64,000 nt of DNA from Pseudomonas sp. TH31 (GTDB taxonomy: Bacteria; Pseudomonadota; Gammaproteobacteria; Pseudomonadales; Pseudomonadaceae): positions 434,001-498,000 of the forward strand of contig NZ_JAEKEZ010000029.1 in the NCBI RefSeq assembly GCF_016650815.1, in the 5' to 3' direction. This document shows positions 32,823 to 40,370 of this stretch, piece by piece. Numbering within the stretch: position 1 is the stretch's first letter; every line of letters starts with the position of its first letter. Made by a program: the position numbers and the translations under genes. The notes beneath the pieces are model-generated. The model ran no database searches, had not been told where the DNA came from, and worked only from the letters and a program-made list of their open reading frames with translations.

Positions 32823-33710
32823 ATGTCGAACCCATCGATTCACGGCATCATCGGTTACACCATCACCCCGTTTACCGCCAACGGCGAAGGTGTCGATCTG
32901 GACGCACTCGGGCGCTCCATCGATCGGCTGATCGACAGCGGCGTCCACGCCATCGCGCCACTGGGCAGTACCGGCGAAGGCGCTTATTTGAGCGACGTGG
33001 AGTGGGATCAGGTCAGCGAATTCAGCATCAAGCACGTGGCCAAACGAGTCCCGACCATCGTCAGCGTGTCCGACCTGACCACCGCCAAAGCCGTACGCCG
33101 CGCGCGTTTCGCCGAAGCCCACGGTGCCGATGTGGTGATGGTGCTGCCGGCGTCCTACTGGAAACTCAGCGAAGCGGAAATCCTCGCCCACTACCGCGCC
33201 ATCGGCGAGAGCATCGGCGTGCCGATCATGCTCTACAACAATCCGGCCACCAGCGGCACGGACATGTCGGTGGAACTGATCCTGCGGATTTTCAACGCTG
33301 TCGAAAACGTCACGATGGTCAAGGAAAGCACTGGCGACATCCAGCGCATGCACAAACTGCAACTGCTCGGCGAAGGTCAGGTGCCGTTCTACAACGGTTG
33401 TAATCCGTTGGCGCTGGAAGCGTTCGCCGCCGGGGCAAAAGGTTGGTGTACGGCGGCGCCGAACCTGATCCCGCAGCTCAATCTTGATTTGTATGAAGCG
33501 GTGCTGGCCAACGACCTGGGCAAGGCGCGTGAGTTGTTCTATCGCCAGTTGCCGTTGCTGGACTTCATCCTCAAGGGCGGCTTGCCGGCGACGATCAAGG
33601 CCGGGTTGCGGGCGACCGGGCTGGAAGTCGGTGATCCACGGTTGCCGGTGTTTGCGTTGAGTGAGGCGGGTTGTGGTCAGTTGCAGGGATTGTTGAAAGC
33701 GCTGCGCTGA
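32823..33710 (+). CDS. Dihydrodipicolinate synthase (DapA) family lyase
   Basis: Class I aldolase-fold enzyme of 295 residues. It has GSTGEGAYLSDVEW (substrate loop), the catalytic Tyr in MLYNNPATSG and the Schiff-base Lys in TMVKESTGD. It is not biosynthetic DapA, since it sits in a catabolic pair with a class II aldolase. Members of this group split or dehydrate sugar acids or hydroxyproline-derived acids; which one cannot be told here. RBS GAGGAGCGAC precedes the start. Confidence 0.85.
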   Translation: MSNPSIHGIIGYTITPFTANGEGVDLDALGRSIDRLIDSGVHAIAPLGSTGEGAYLSDVEWDQVSEFSIKHVAKRVPTIVSVSDLTTAKAVRRARFAEAHGADVVMVLPASYWKLSEAEILAHYRAIGESIGVPIMLYNNPATSGTDMSVELILRIFNAVENVTMVKESTGDIQRMHKLQLLGEGQVPFYNGCNPLALEAFAAGAKGWCTAAPNLIPQLNLDLYEAVLANDLGKARELFYRQLPLLDFILKGGLPATIKAGLRATGLEVGDPRLPVFALSEAGCGQLQGLLKALR

Positions 33711-33733
33711 ACTTCAGCCATACCCAAAACCCA

Positions 33734-33823
33734 TGTGGGAGCGGGCTTGCTCGCGAAGAGGGAGTGTCAGCCAACAAAAATGTTGTCTGACACACCGCTT
33801 TCGCGAGCAAGCCCGCTCCCACA
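33734..33823. repeat. REP pair, GAGCGGGCTTGCTCGCGA family
   Basis: TGTGGGAGCGGGCTTGCTCG and its reverse flank a 42-bp spacer between convergent genes. Confidence 0.88.
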
Positions 33824-33842
33824 GTGGATTTGAAGGTTGCGC

Positions 33843-34186
33843 TCAAAGCACCGGCAACGTCTTGTCCTTGATCACCTTGGTCGGCCCAATGGCCTTGACG
33901 CTGGCGATGCCTTTCTCAAGCGCAGCCTCGGAGGAATAAGCTTCGCTGCTGCCAATGATCTCGTGGTTAGCGGCCGTGAGGTTGAAGTAAGGATGGCCAT
34001 CCTTGGTGGTCTTTTCTCGTAGCGTTCGTCCAGCGGGCTGTTGGTCTGCACCGAGGCAATGCCGTTATCGGCGGCGCTGCGGGTGGTGTAGTGCTCGCTG
34101 ACCAGAATGGTTTCGGCATTGGCCGCTTTCAGCACAAACCGAAACTGGCCGCTGCTGGTTTTGCTCAATTCGTACCATCCGGACAT
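33843..34186 (-). CDS. YegP/DUF1508 family protein, with an apparent one-base deletion
   Basis: Small duplicated-domain protein of about 114 residues. The first repeat reads MSGWYELSKTSSGQFRFVLK through NGIASVQTNSPLDERYE; then the frame breaks at a T-run on the + strand (34012-34015). Adding one A to the coding strand restores KKTTKDGHPYFNL, the second DUF1508 repeat (EIIGSSEAYSSEAALEKGIA) and a normal stop at 33843. Both repeats are well conserved, so a sequence error is the simpler reading. Function of the family is unknown. Confidence 0.8.
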
Positions 34187-34267
34187 GCTCGTTCTCCTTG
34201 GCAATTGAGAGGGTTCGCGCCAAAGAGTAAAGACCACCCGGCTGTTTCTGTCGCCTGGGCCGGCCCC

Positions 34268-34333
34268 TTCGCGGGCAAGCCTCGCTCCTACGAGGGTATG
34301 CGTTCCCCTGTAGGAACGAGGCTTGCCCGCGAA
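34268..34333. repeat. REP pair, GAGCGAGGCTTGCCCGCGAA variant
   Basis: Arms GCGGGCAAGCCTCGCTCCTA and an inverted GTAGGAACGAGGCTTGCCCG around a short spacer. Confidence 0.8.
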
Positions 34334-34353
34334 AGCGGTCGACGCGGCCTGCG

Positions 34354-34659
34354 CTATTTCACCGCCGTGCGCACCACCGACAATTCCGGTGCCGCCACCC
34401 GCCGCTGACTCAAATACCGCATGCAACTCACCCGCAAGAACGACGCGAAATTCACCACTTCCCCGCGGTAGTCCATCACCTCTTCATACAGCTTGGCGAT
34501 CAACTGATTGGTGGTCATGCCGTCGACCTCGGCGATTTCGCTGAGGATGTCCCAGAACTGGTTCTCCAGCCGCAGGGTGGTGACCACCCCGCAGATGCGC
34601 AGCGAGCGGGAGCGCGATTCGTAGAGGATCGGGTCGGCTTTGACGTAGAGCTCGCACAT
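34354..34659 (-). CDS. Ribbon-helix-helix domain protein
   Basis: Protein of 101 residues with a ribbon-helix-helix core: SLRICGVVTTLRLENQFWDI followed by ILSEIAEVDGMTTNQLIAKL and YEEVMDYRG. This RHH_4-type family includes aryl-sulfate-associated and regulatory proteins. It lies 15 bp after the DJ-1 family gene in the same direction, so the two are probably co-transcribed. DNA targets unknown. Confidence 0.78.
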   Translation of the reverse strand: MCELYVKADPILYESRSRSLRICGVVTTLRLENQFWDILSEIAEVDGMTTNQLIAKLYEEVMDYRGEVVNFASFLRVSCMRYLSQRRVAAPELSVVRTAVK

Positions 34660-34674
34660 GGGAAACGCCCCTTG

Positions 34675-35256
34675 TTACAGCGTGATTTTGGTGCCCAGCA
34701 ACCCGAGGAAACCGGCGAGCCAGCTCGGGTGCGCCGGCCAGGCGGGCGCTGTGGCCAGATTGCCCTGAACGTGACCTTCCGTCACCGGGATATCGATGAA
34801 CGTACCGCCGGCCAGACGGACTTCCGGGGCGCAGGCCGGGTAGGCGCTGCACTCGCGACCTTCGAGAATCTCCGCTGCCGCGAGCAATTGCGCGCCGTGG
34901 CACACCGCAGCGATGGGCTTGCCGGCCTTGTCGAAGGCGCGCACCAGTTCCAGGACTTTTTCGTTCAGGCGCAGGTACTCCGGCGCACGACCACCCGGGA
35001 TCAGCAGTGCATCGTAGTCGGCCTCGGCAACCTTGGCGAAGTCGAAGTTCAGGGCAAACAGGTGACCGGGTTTTTCACTGTAGGTCTGGTCGCCTTCGAA
35101 ATCATGGATCGCGGTGCGTACGGTCTGGCCAGCGGTTTTTTCCGGGCAAACGGCGTGCACGGTGTGACCGACCATCAGCAGCGCCTGGAACGGCACCATC
35201 ACTTCGTAGTCTTCGACGTAATCGCCGACCAGCATCAGAATTTTTTTCGCAGCCAT
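34675..35256 (-). CDS. DJ-1/PfpI family protein
   Basis: Glutamine-amidotransferase-like protein of 193 residues. The nucleophile Cys is in IAAVCHGAQLLAAAEIL, and the preceding ALLIPGGRAPEYLR carries the conserved glycine turn. Members act as glyoxalases, deglycases or chaperones; this subgroup is usually annotated only as PfpI-like. It precedes the RHH gene. Confidence 0.85.
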   Translation of the reverse strand: MAAKKILMLVGDYVEDYEVMVPFQALLMVGHTVHAVCPEKTAGQTVRTAIHDFEGDQTYSEKPGHLFALNFDFAKVAEADYDALLIPGGRAPEYLRLNEKVLELVRAFDKAGKPIAAVCHGAQLLAAAEILEGRECSAYPACAPEVRLAGGTFIDIPVTEGHVQGNLATAPAWPAHPSWLAGFLGLLGTKITL

Positions 35257-35353
35257 GGGGAGGACTCCTCTGGGAAATACGTGGGCGTGCAGGAGTATTC
35301 AAGGTAGTCCTTAATCGGCATGGCAGGTAATAACCGACTACTACGCCGATGAC

Positions 35354-35509
35354 TGTAGGAGCTGCCGAAGGCTGCGATCTTTTGATCTTGATCTTGATCT
35401 TGGTCTTGGTCTTGGTCTTGGTCTTGGTCTTAGTCTTGAGTTTTTGATGGAGTAAATCAGATTTGTGGTGCGGCGGATGAAAAGATCGCAGCCTTCGGCA
35501 GCTCCTACG
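35354..35509. repeat. REP pair enclosing a hexanucleotide tandem repeat
   Basis: REP arms of the GATCGCAGCCTTCGGCAGC family lie at 35354-35383 and 35480-35509. Between them, 35384 to about 35436 is a tandem array of six-base units: three GATCTT, then five GGTCTT, then AGTCTT and a degenerate unit. The whole sits in the 369-bp gap between divergent genes; the remainder to 35625 shows no other feature. Confidence 0.85.
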
Positions 35510-35625
35510 TTGCGAGCATTACTCGCAACTGTACGGATATTTCTGTGCCTAGCTGTAAGCGCCAACATCAAAGGTTTATGGCTAGATAAAGCCATGTCCA
35601 ATCACCCCGAACTCTGGTTGCCATC

Positions 35626-36516
35626 ATGTCCTCGCGCGAAAACACCGGCATGGCCCTCGGCCTGCTCGGCGTCGTCATCTTCAGCCTCACCCTGCCCTTC
35701 ACACGGATCGTCGTGCAGGAACTCCATCCGCTGCTCAACGGCCTCGGCCGTGCGCTGTTTGCGGCGGTGCCGGCGGCGGCATTGTTGCTGTGGCGGCGGG
35801 AGAAATGGCCGACCTGCAAACAGGTCAAAGGCCTGACCCTGGTGATCGCCGGGGTGATTCTCGGTTTCCCGGTGCTCTCGGCTTGGGCCATGCAAACCTT
35901 ACCGGCATCCCACGGTGCATTGGTCAATGGCTTGCAACCGCTGTGCGTGGCGCTGTACGCCGCGTGGCTGTCTCACGAGCGCCCGTCGAAGGCCTTCTGG
36001 GCCTGCGCGGCACTGGGCAGTGCGCTGGTGCTCGGTTATGCGTTGATCAGTGGTGCCGGCAGTATTCAGGCCGGTGATTTGCTGATGCTCGGGGCGATTG
36101 CCGTGGGTGGGCTGGGTTACGCCGAGGGCGGTCGGTTGGCCAAGGAGATGGGCGGCTGGCAGGTGATCTGCTGGGCGCTGGTGCTGTCGACGCCGCTGCT
36201 GATCGGGCCTGTGGTGTATTTGGCGTTGCAGCATCAGGGCGAGATTTCGGCCAAGACCTGGTGGGCGTTTGGCTACGTCTCGCTGTTTTCGCAGTTCATC
36301 GGGTTCTTTGCCTGGTACGCCGGGTTGGCGATGGGCGGTATAGCACGAGTCAGTCAGATCCAGTTGCTGCAGATCTTCTTCACGATTGCGTTTTCGGCGT
36401 TGTTCTTTGGCGAACACATCGAGCCGATCACCTGGCTGTTTGCCGCCGGGGTGATCGTGACGGTGATGCTGGGCCGCAAGACTGCGGTTAAACCGGCGCG
36501 TGTGGCCACGGCGTAA
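35626..36516 (+). CDS. EamA-type DMT transporter
   Basis: Ten-helix drug/metabolite transporter of 296 residues with two EamA halves; the first begins LGLLGVVIFSLTLPFTRIVV and the second ends in SALFFGEHIEPITWLFAAGV, the family's conserved end motif. Substrate unknown. It starts just downstream of a hexanucleotide repeat and REP pair. Confidence 0.86.
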   Translation: MSSRENTGMALGLLGVVIFSLTLPFTRIVVQELHPLLNGLGRALFAAVPAAALLLWRREKWPTCKQVKGLTLVIAGVILGFPVLSAWAMQTLPASHGALVNGLQPLCVALYAAWLSHERPSKAFWACAALGSALVLGYALISGAGSIQAGDLLMLGAIAVGGLGYAEGGRLAKEMGGWQVICWALVLSTPLLIGPVVYLALQHQGEISAKTWWAFGYVSLFSQFIGFFAWYAGLAMGGIARVSQIQLLQIFFTIAFSALFFGEHIEPITWLFAAGVIVTVMLGRKTAVKPARVATA

Positions 36517-36522
36517 AGCAAG

Positions 36523-36604
36523 ATCAAAAGATCGCAGCCTGCGGCAGCTCCTACATTGGGATGGCGTACACCCTGTAGGAGCTGCCGCAGGCTGCGATCT
36601 TTTC
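36523..36604. repeat. REP pair, GATCGCAGCCTGCGGCAGC family
   Basis: Arms AAAGATCGCAGCCTGCGGCA and its reverse, between convergent genes. Confidence 0.87.
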
Positions 36605-36608
36605 TGCC

Positions 36609-37826
36609 TTAACTCAGATAACCGTCAGCCCGCAGCAGCGTTTCCAGACAATGTTCAGTGATCTGGTAGAAATCCTTCAATTCCTGAATCTTCACCAACA
36701 GCTGGGCCGGGTCCACCGGCTCGGCGCGTTTGACCGCCAGGATCATCTTGTTCTTGTTGGTGTGGTCCAGTGAGATGAACTCGAACACCTTGGTTTCGTA
36801 GCCACAGGCTTCAAGGAACAACGCACGCAGACTGTCGGTGACCATTTCCGCCTGCTGGCCCAGGTGCAAACCATATTGCAGCATCGGCTTGAGCAGCGCC
36901 GGGCTCTGGATTTGCAGGCGGATCTGTTTGTGGCAGCACGGCGAGCACATGATGATCGAGGCGCCGGAACGAATGCCGGTGTGGATCGCGTAGTCGGTGG
37001 CGATGTCGCAGGCGTGCAGGGCGATCATCACGTCCAGCTCGCTCGGCGCCACGCTGCGCACATCCCCGCATTTGAACACCAGCCCCGGATGCTCGAGCTT
37101 CGCTGCGGCGGTGTTGCACAGGTTGACCATCTCTTCGCGCAGCTCGACGCCGGTGACTTCGCCTTCAGCCTTCAAGGTGTTGCGCAGGTAGTCGTGGATC
37201 GCGAACGTCAGGTAGCCCTTGCCCGAACCGAAATCCGCCACCCGCACCGGTTTGTCCAACGCCAGCGGCGAGCTGGTCAGGGCATGGCTGAAGACTTCGA
37301 TGAACTTGTTGATCTGCTTCCACTTGCGCGACATCGCCGGGATCAGCTCTTGCTGCGCGTTAGTCACGCCCAGGTCCTTGAGGAACGGCCGGCTCAGGTC
37401 AAGGAAGCGGTTTTTCTCACGGTTGTGCTCGGCGGATGGCACTTCGCGCAATTGCTGGGGTTTGCTCTTGAACAGCGAAGGCTTGCCCTTTTTGCTGTAT
37501 TCGAGCTGCGCTTCGTCGGTCAGCGACAGCAAATGCGCATTTTTGAACGCTTCCGGCAGCAGCGCGGCGATGGTCGCTACGCCTTCGGCCAGCGGGAAGT
37601 TCTTCGTGATGTCGCGGGTCTTGTAGCGGTAGACGAAGGACAGGCAAGGCTGATCCTTGACCGTCAGTTGCTTGATGATCAGCCGCTGCAAGTCCACTTC
37701 GGCGCCGACGTACTTGGCCAGTACCAGTTTGATGAAGGCGTTGTGGTCGAGGCTGGTTTGCAGCAGGTCGATGAATTGGGCGTGGTGATCCGGCGCGAGG
37801 CTGGCGGGGGTGGCGGTGACAGACAT
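36609..37826 (-). CDS. Class I SAM-dependent methyltransferase, METTL25-like domain
   Basis: Protein of 405 residues. An N-terminal region (about 1-190) precedes a Rossmann methyltransferase domain with motif I VRVADFGSGKGYLTFAIHDYL, split here at residue counts below the family limit, GVELREEMV and a late IIMCSPCCHKQIR motif with paired Cys, as in the Methyltransf_32 family. Some relatives modify tRNA, but the substrate here is unknown. The start at 37826 avoids a Pro-rich, non-conserved extension. Confidence 0.78.
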   Translation of the reverse strand: MSVTATPASLAPDHHAQFIDLLQTSLDHNAFIKLVLAKYVGAEVDLQRLIIKQLTVKDQPCLSFVYRYKTRDITKNFPLAEGVATIAALLPEAFKNAHLLSLTDEAQLEYSKKGKPSLFKSKPQQLREVPSAEHNREKNRFLDLSRPFLKDLGVTNAQQELIPAMSRKWKQINKFIEVFSHALTSSPLALDKPVRVADFGSGKGYLTFAIHDYLRNTLKAEGEVTGVELREEMVNLCNTAAAKLEHPGLVFKCGDVRSVAPSELDVMIALHACDIATDYAIHTGIRSGASIIMCSPCCHKQIRLQIQSPALLKPMLQYGLHLGQQAEMVTDSLRALFLEACGYETKVFEFISLDHTNKNKMILAVKRAEPVDPAQLLVKIQELKDFYQITEHCLETLLRADGYLS

Positions 37827-37922
37827 GGGAAGAACGGCCTCGGGCGGTGCGGATCGGGGAATGGCGGGTATTTTAGGGGGGATGGGGATTGAGGGCACGG
37901 GTAATTTCCCGAACGGTGCAGA

Positions 37923-38003
37923 ATCAAAAGATCGCAGCCTTCGGCAGCTCCTACGCTGAACGTGGTCCCCGTAGGAGCTGCCGAAGGCTGCGATCTTTTG
38001 ATC
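37923..38003. repeat. REP pair, GATCGCAGCCTTCGGCAGC family
   Basis: Arms AAAGATCGCAGCCTTCGGCA and its reverse around a short spacer. Confidence 0.87.
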
Positions 38004-38620
38004 TACCCTAAAACCACCAACCGATTCGGCAGTTCATTGCGTACCTGCGTCACCGGCACATGCACCTTGAGCAACTCGCCGCATGCCTCGATACACGTCA
38101 CAAACCCCTGCAACGTCTTCCCCTGTTTCACCTGCTGGGTAAATGCCGCGACAATCGCATCCCAGCTCTTGTTATCCAGGCGTTTGGATATTCCTTCATC
38201 CACCAGAATCTCCACATAGCGCTCGGCCTCGCAGACAAAGATCAACATCCCGGTGCCGCCGACGGTGTGGTGCAGGTTCTGCTCCAGGAACTGCCGACGC
38301 GCCAGGTTCGAGGCGCGCCAGTGACGGACCCGACGCGGGATCAGATGGGTGGTGACTTTCGGAATCCGGAAGACCAGGCACAGCACGATAAAACTGGCCC
38401 ACTGCACCAGCAACAGGCTGTGCATGGTCAGCACGCCGGTCAGGTAATGCACGACACCCGGCACCACCAGCGCCAGCAAACTGGCCCACAGCAGCGGGAT
38501 GTACGCGTAATCGTCAGCGCGGGCCGCGAGCACCGTCACCAGTTCGGCGTCGGTCTCGCGCTCGACCCGGGCAATCGCCTCGGCGACTTTGCGTTGTTCG
38601 TGTTCAGTCAGTAATGCCAT
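38003..38620 (-). CDS. TPM-domain membrane protein
   Basis: Protein of 205 residues with the TPM (TLP18.3/Psb32) fold split around two hydrophobic helices (about 40-60 and 65-88). It begins LTEHEQRKVAEAIARVERET and later has FVCEAERYVEILVDEGI. It is the third gene of a lemA-TPM-TPM cluster; in other proteobacteria this trio is linked to envelope function, but the activity is not established. Confidence 0.82.
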   Translation of the reverse strand: MALLTEHEQRKVAEAIARVERETDAELVTVLAARADDYAYIPLLWASLLALVVPGVVHYLTGVLTMHSLLLVQWASFIVLCLVFRIPKVTTHLIPRRVRHWRASNLARRQFLEQNLHHTVGGTGMLIFVCEAERYVEILVDEGISKRLDNKSWDAIVAAFTQQVKQGKTLQGFVTCIEACGELLKVHVPVTQVRNELPNRLVVLG

Positions 38621-38662
38621 GTTATGAATGCCTGCTCGTTATTGTTTTTACCAACCGTGTTA

Positions 38663-39418
38663 TCACCAGCCGCCCGACGAACCGCCGCCCCCAAAACTGC
38701 CCCCACCGCCACTGAAGCCCCCGCCACCGCCCCCGCCACCAAAACCACCACCGCCGAACCCGCCGCCAGAACCACCCGAGCCGCCTCGGCCAACGGGCAG
38801 GATACCGAGCATCTGCAGGATAAAAATCGTCAGGATGAACAGCATCACCAGGAACACGAAAACGCCTGGATGACGCGAAACAAAATCGCTTTCCTGATTG
38901 CCGCCAGCGTCATACACCGTCGACGGTTCATCCAGCGGACTGCCGCCCAACACCACCAGCATCGCTGCAACCCCGTCGCTGATGCCTTTGCTGAAGTTGC
39001 CGGTCTTGAACGCCGGCGTGATCACCTGGTTGATGATCACCGAACTCTGGGCATCGGTCAGGCGATCCTCCAGGCCATAACCGACTTCAATCCGCAACTT
39101 GCGCTCATCGCGTGCGACGATCAGCAGCGCGCCATTGTTCTTGTCCTTCTGGCCAATGCCCCAGGCGCGACCGAGTTGATAGCCGAAGTCGGCAATGTCG
39201 GTGCCCTGCAAATCCGGCAACGTCACCACCACCAATTGTTCGCCGGTAGCGGCTTCGTGGGCCTGGAGTTGCTGCGTCAACTGCTCGCGCACCGCCGGCT
39301 CGATCAGTTGGGCGTTGTCCACCACCCGACCGGTCAGTGGCGGGAACTTCAACTCGGCCTGGGCCGTGACTGCAACCACCCAGAGCAACAGCACCAGGCC
39401 CATCTTCAACACGCGCAT
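38663..39418 (-). CDS. TPM-domain protein with membrane anchor and Gly-rich tail
   Basis: Exported protein of 251 residues: signal peptide (to about AQAELKFP), a periplasmic TPM domain (PLTGRVVDNAQLIEP, LVVVTLPDLQGTDIADFGY, RIEVGYGLEDRLTD), one transmembrane helix near 195-215, and a final stretch of Gly/Ser with few Phe (FGGGGFGG units) ending SSGGW. GAGG six bases before 39418 decides the start over an upstream Met at 39430. It lies between lemA and a second TPM gene. Confidence 0.85.
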   Translation of the reverse strand: MRVLKMGLVLLLWVVAVTAQAELKFPPLTGRVVDNAQLIEPAVREQLTQQLQAHEAATGEQLVVVTLPDLQGTDIADFGYQLGRAWGIGQKDKNNGALLIVARDERKLRIEVGYGLEDRLTDAQSSVIINQVITPAFKTGNFSKGISDGVAAMLVVLGGSPLDEPSTVYDAGGNQESDFVSRHPGVFVFLVMLFILTIFILQMLGILPVGRGGSGGSGGGFGGGGFGGGGGGGGFSGGGGSFGGGGSSGGW

Positions 39419-39523
39419 TGGCAACCTCATCCGTGTACAAGCCCAACACATCTTTCAAACCTGGCGTGCCCCTTCGGCAGCTCCTACGGGGGTTATTCAT
39501 CCGTCACCAGGAATGGTGGTACT

Positions 39524-40132
39524 TCAAAATTTCACTTGCGGTGCTTTTTCGGCGTCCGGGCTGGTGGCTTCGAAGGTTTCGCGGATCGGCAGGTCGCTGT
39601 ACATCACGCTATGCCAAAGGCGACCGGGGAAGGTGCGGATTTCGGTGTTGTATTTCTGCACCGCGAGGATGAAGTCGCGGCGCGCCACGGCGATACGGTT
39701 CTCGGTGCCTTCAAGTTGCGATTGCAGCGCCAGGAAATTCTGGTTGGCCTTGAGGTCCGGGTAGCGCTCGGACACCACCATCAAACGGCTCAAGGCACCG
39801 GTCAGCTGATCCTGGGCCTGCTGGAACTGTTTGAGTTTTTCCGGGTTATCCAGTGTCTTGGCATCGACCTGGATCGAGGTCGCCTTGGCCCGGGCTTCGA
39901 TAACCGCCGTCAGGGTATCTTCTTCATGCTTGGCGTAGCCCTTGACGGTTTCCACCAGGTTGGGGATCAGGTCGGCGCGGCGCTGATACTGGTTCTGCAC
40001 CTGGCCCCAGGCAGCCTTGGCCTGTTCGTCGAGGGCCGGGATGTTGTTGATGCCACAACCGGCCAGCAGCGTGGTCAGCAGCATCAGCGCTGCGACTTGC
40101 AGGCCCGAGCGATAGTTGAGTCGTACATTCAT
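39524..40132 (-). CDS. lemA: LemA family lipoprotein
   Basis: Envelope protein of 202 residues. The lipobox LLAGC is at about residue 26, followed by the LemA helical domain with NQYQRRADLIPNLVETVKGY, its signature. LemA proteins accompany TPM proteins in many bacteria; no enzymatic role is known. The start at 40132 follows the conserved N-terminus. Confidence 0.9.
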   Translation of the reverse strand: MNVRLNYRSGLQVAALMLLTTLLAGCGINNIPALDEQAKAAWGQVQNQYQRRADLIPNLVETVKGYAKHEEDTLTAVIEARAKATSIQVDAKTLDNPEKLKQFQQAQDQLTGALSRLMVVSERYPDLKANQNFLALQSQLEGTENRIAVARRDFILAVQKYNTEIRTFPGRLWHSVMYSDLPIRETFEATSPDAEKAPQVKF

Positions 40133-40370
40133 GTCGGTGATGCTCCCGTGCACAATCCGTTGAAAAACTGCCTGTAACATTTGAATCAGGCTCTTGGGGC
40201 ATAATCTGCCGCCGCCACTGGATTGCAGCGTGCCAATGGGCTAAAAGATGCCCTCACTACCAAAACGCGTCAGAAGTGTGCTGCATTTACTTGAACAACA
40301 ATAGTCGCTCCCTAAATTTTGGCTGACCGGCGCGTATTCACTGCCGTTTAGGCCTTTGAGAAAACTATTC
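40133..40370. other. Divergent gap between lemA and bglX
   Basis: 238 bp without a gene; it must contain promoters for both directions, but I see no clear operator or consensus promoter. Confidence 0.4.

Noticed and set aside
36864..37892. Plus-strand open frame opposite the METTL25-like gene
   Set aside because: Shadow of the conserved methyltransferase; Gln/Arg/Val-rich composition.
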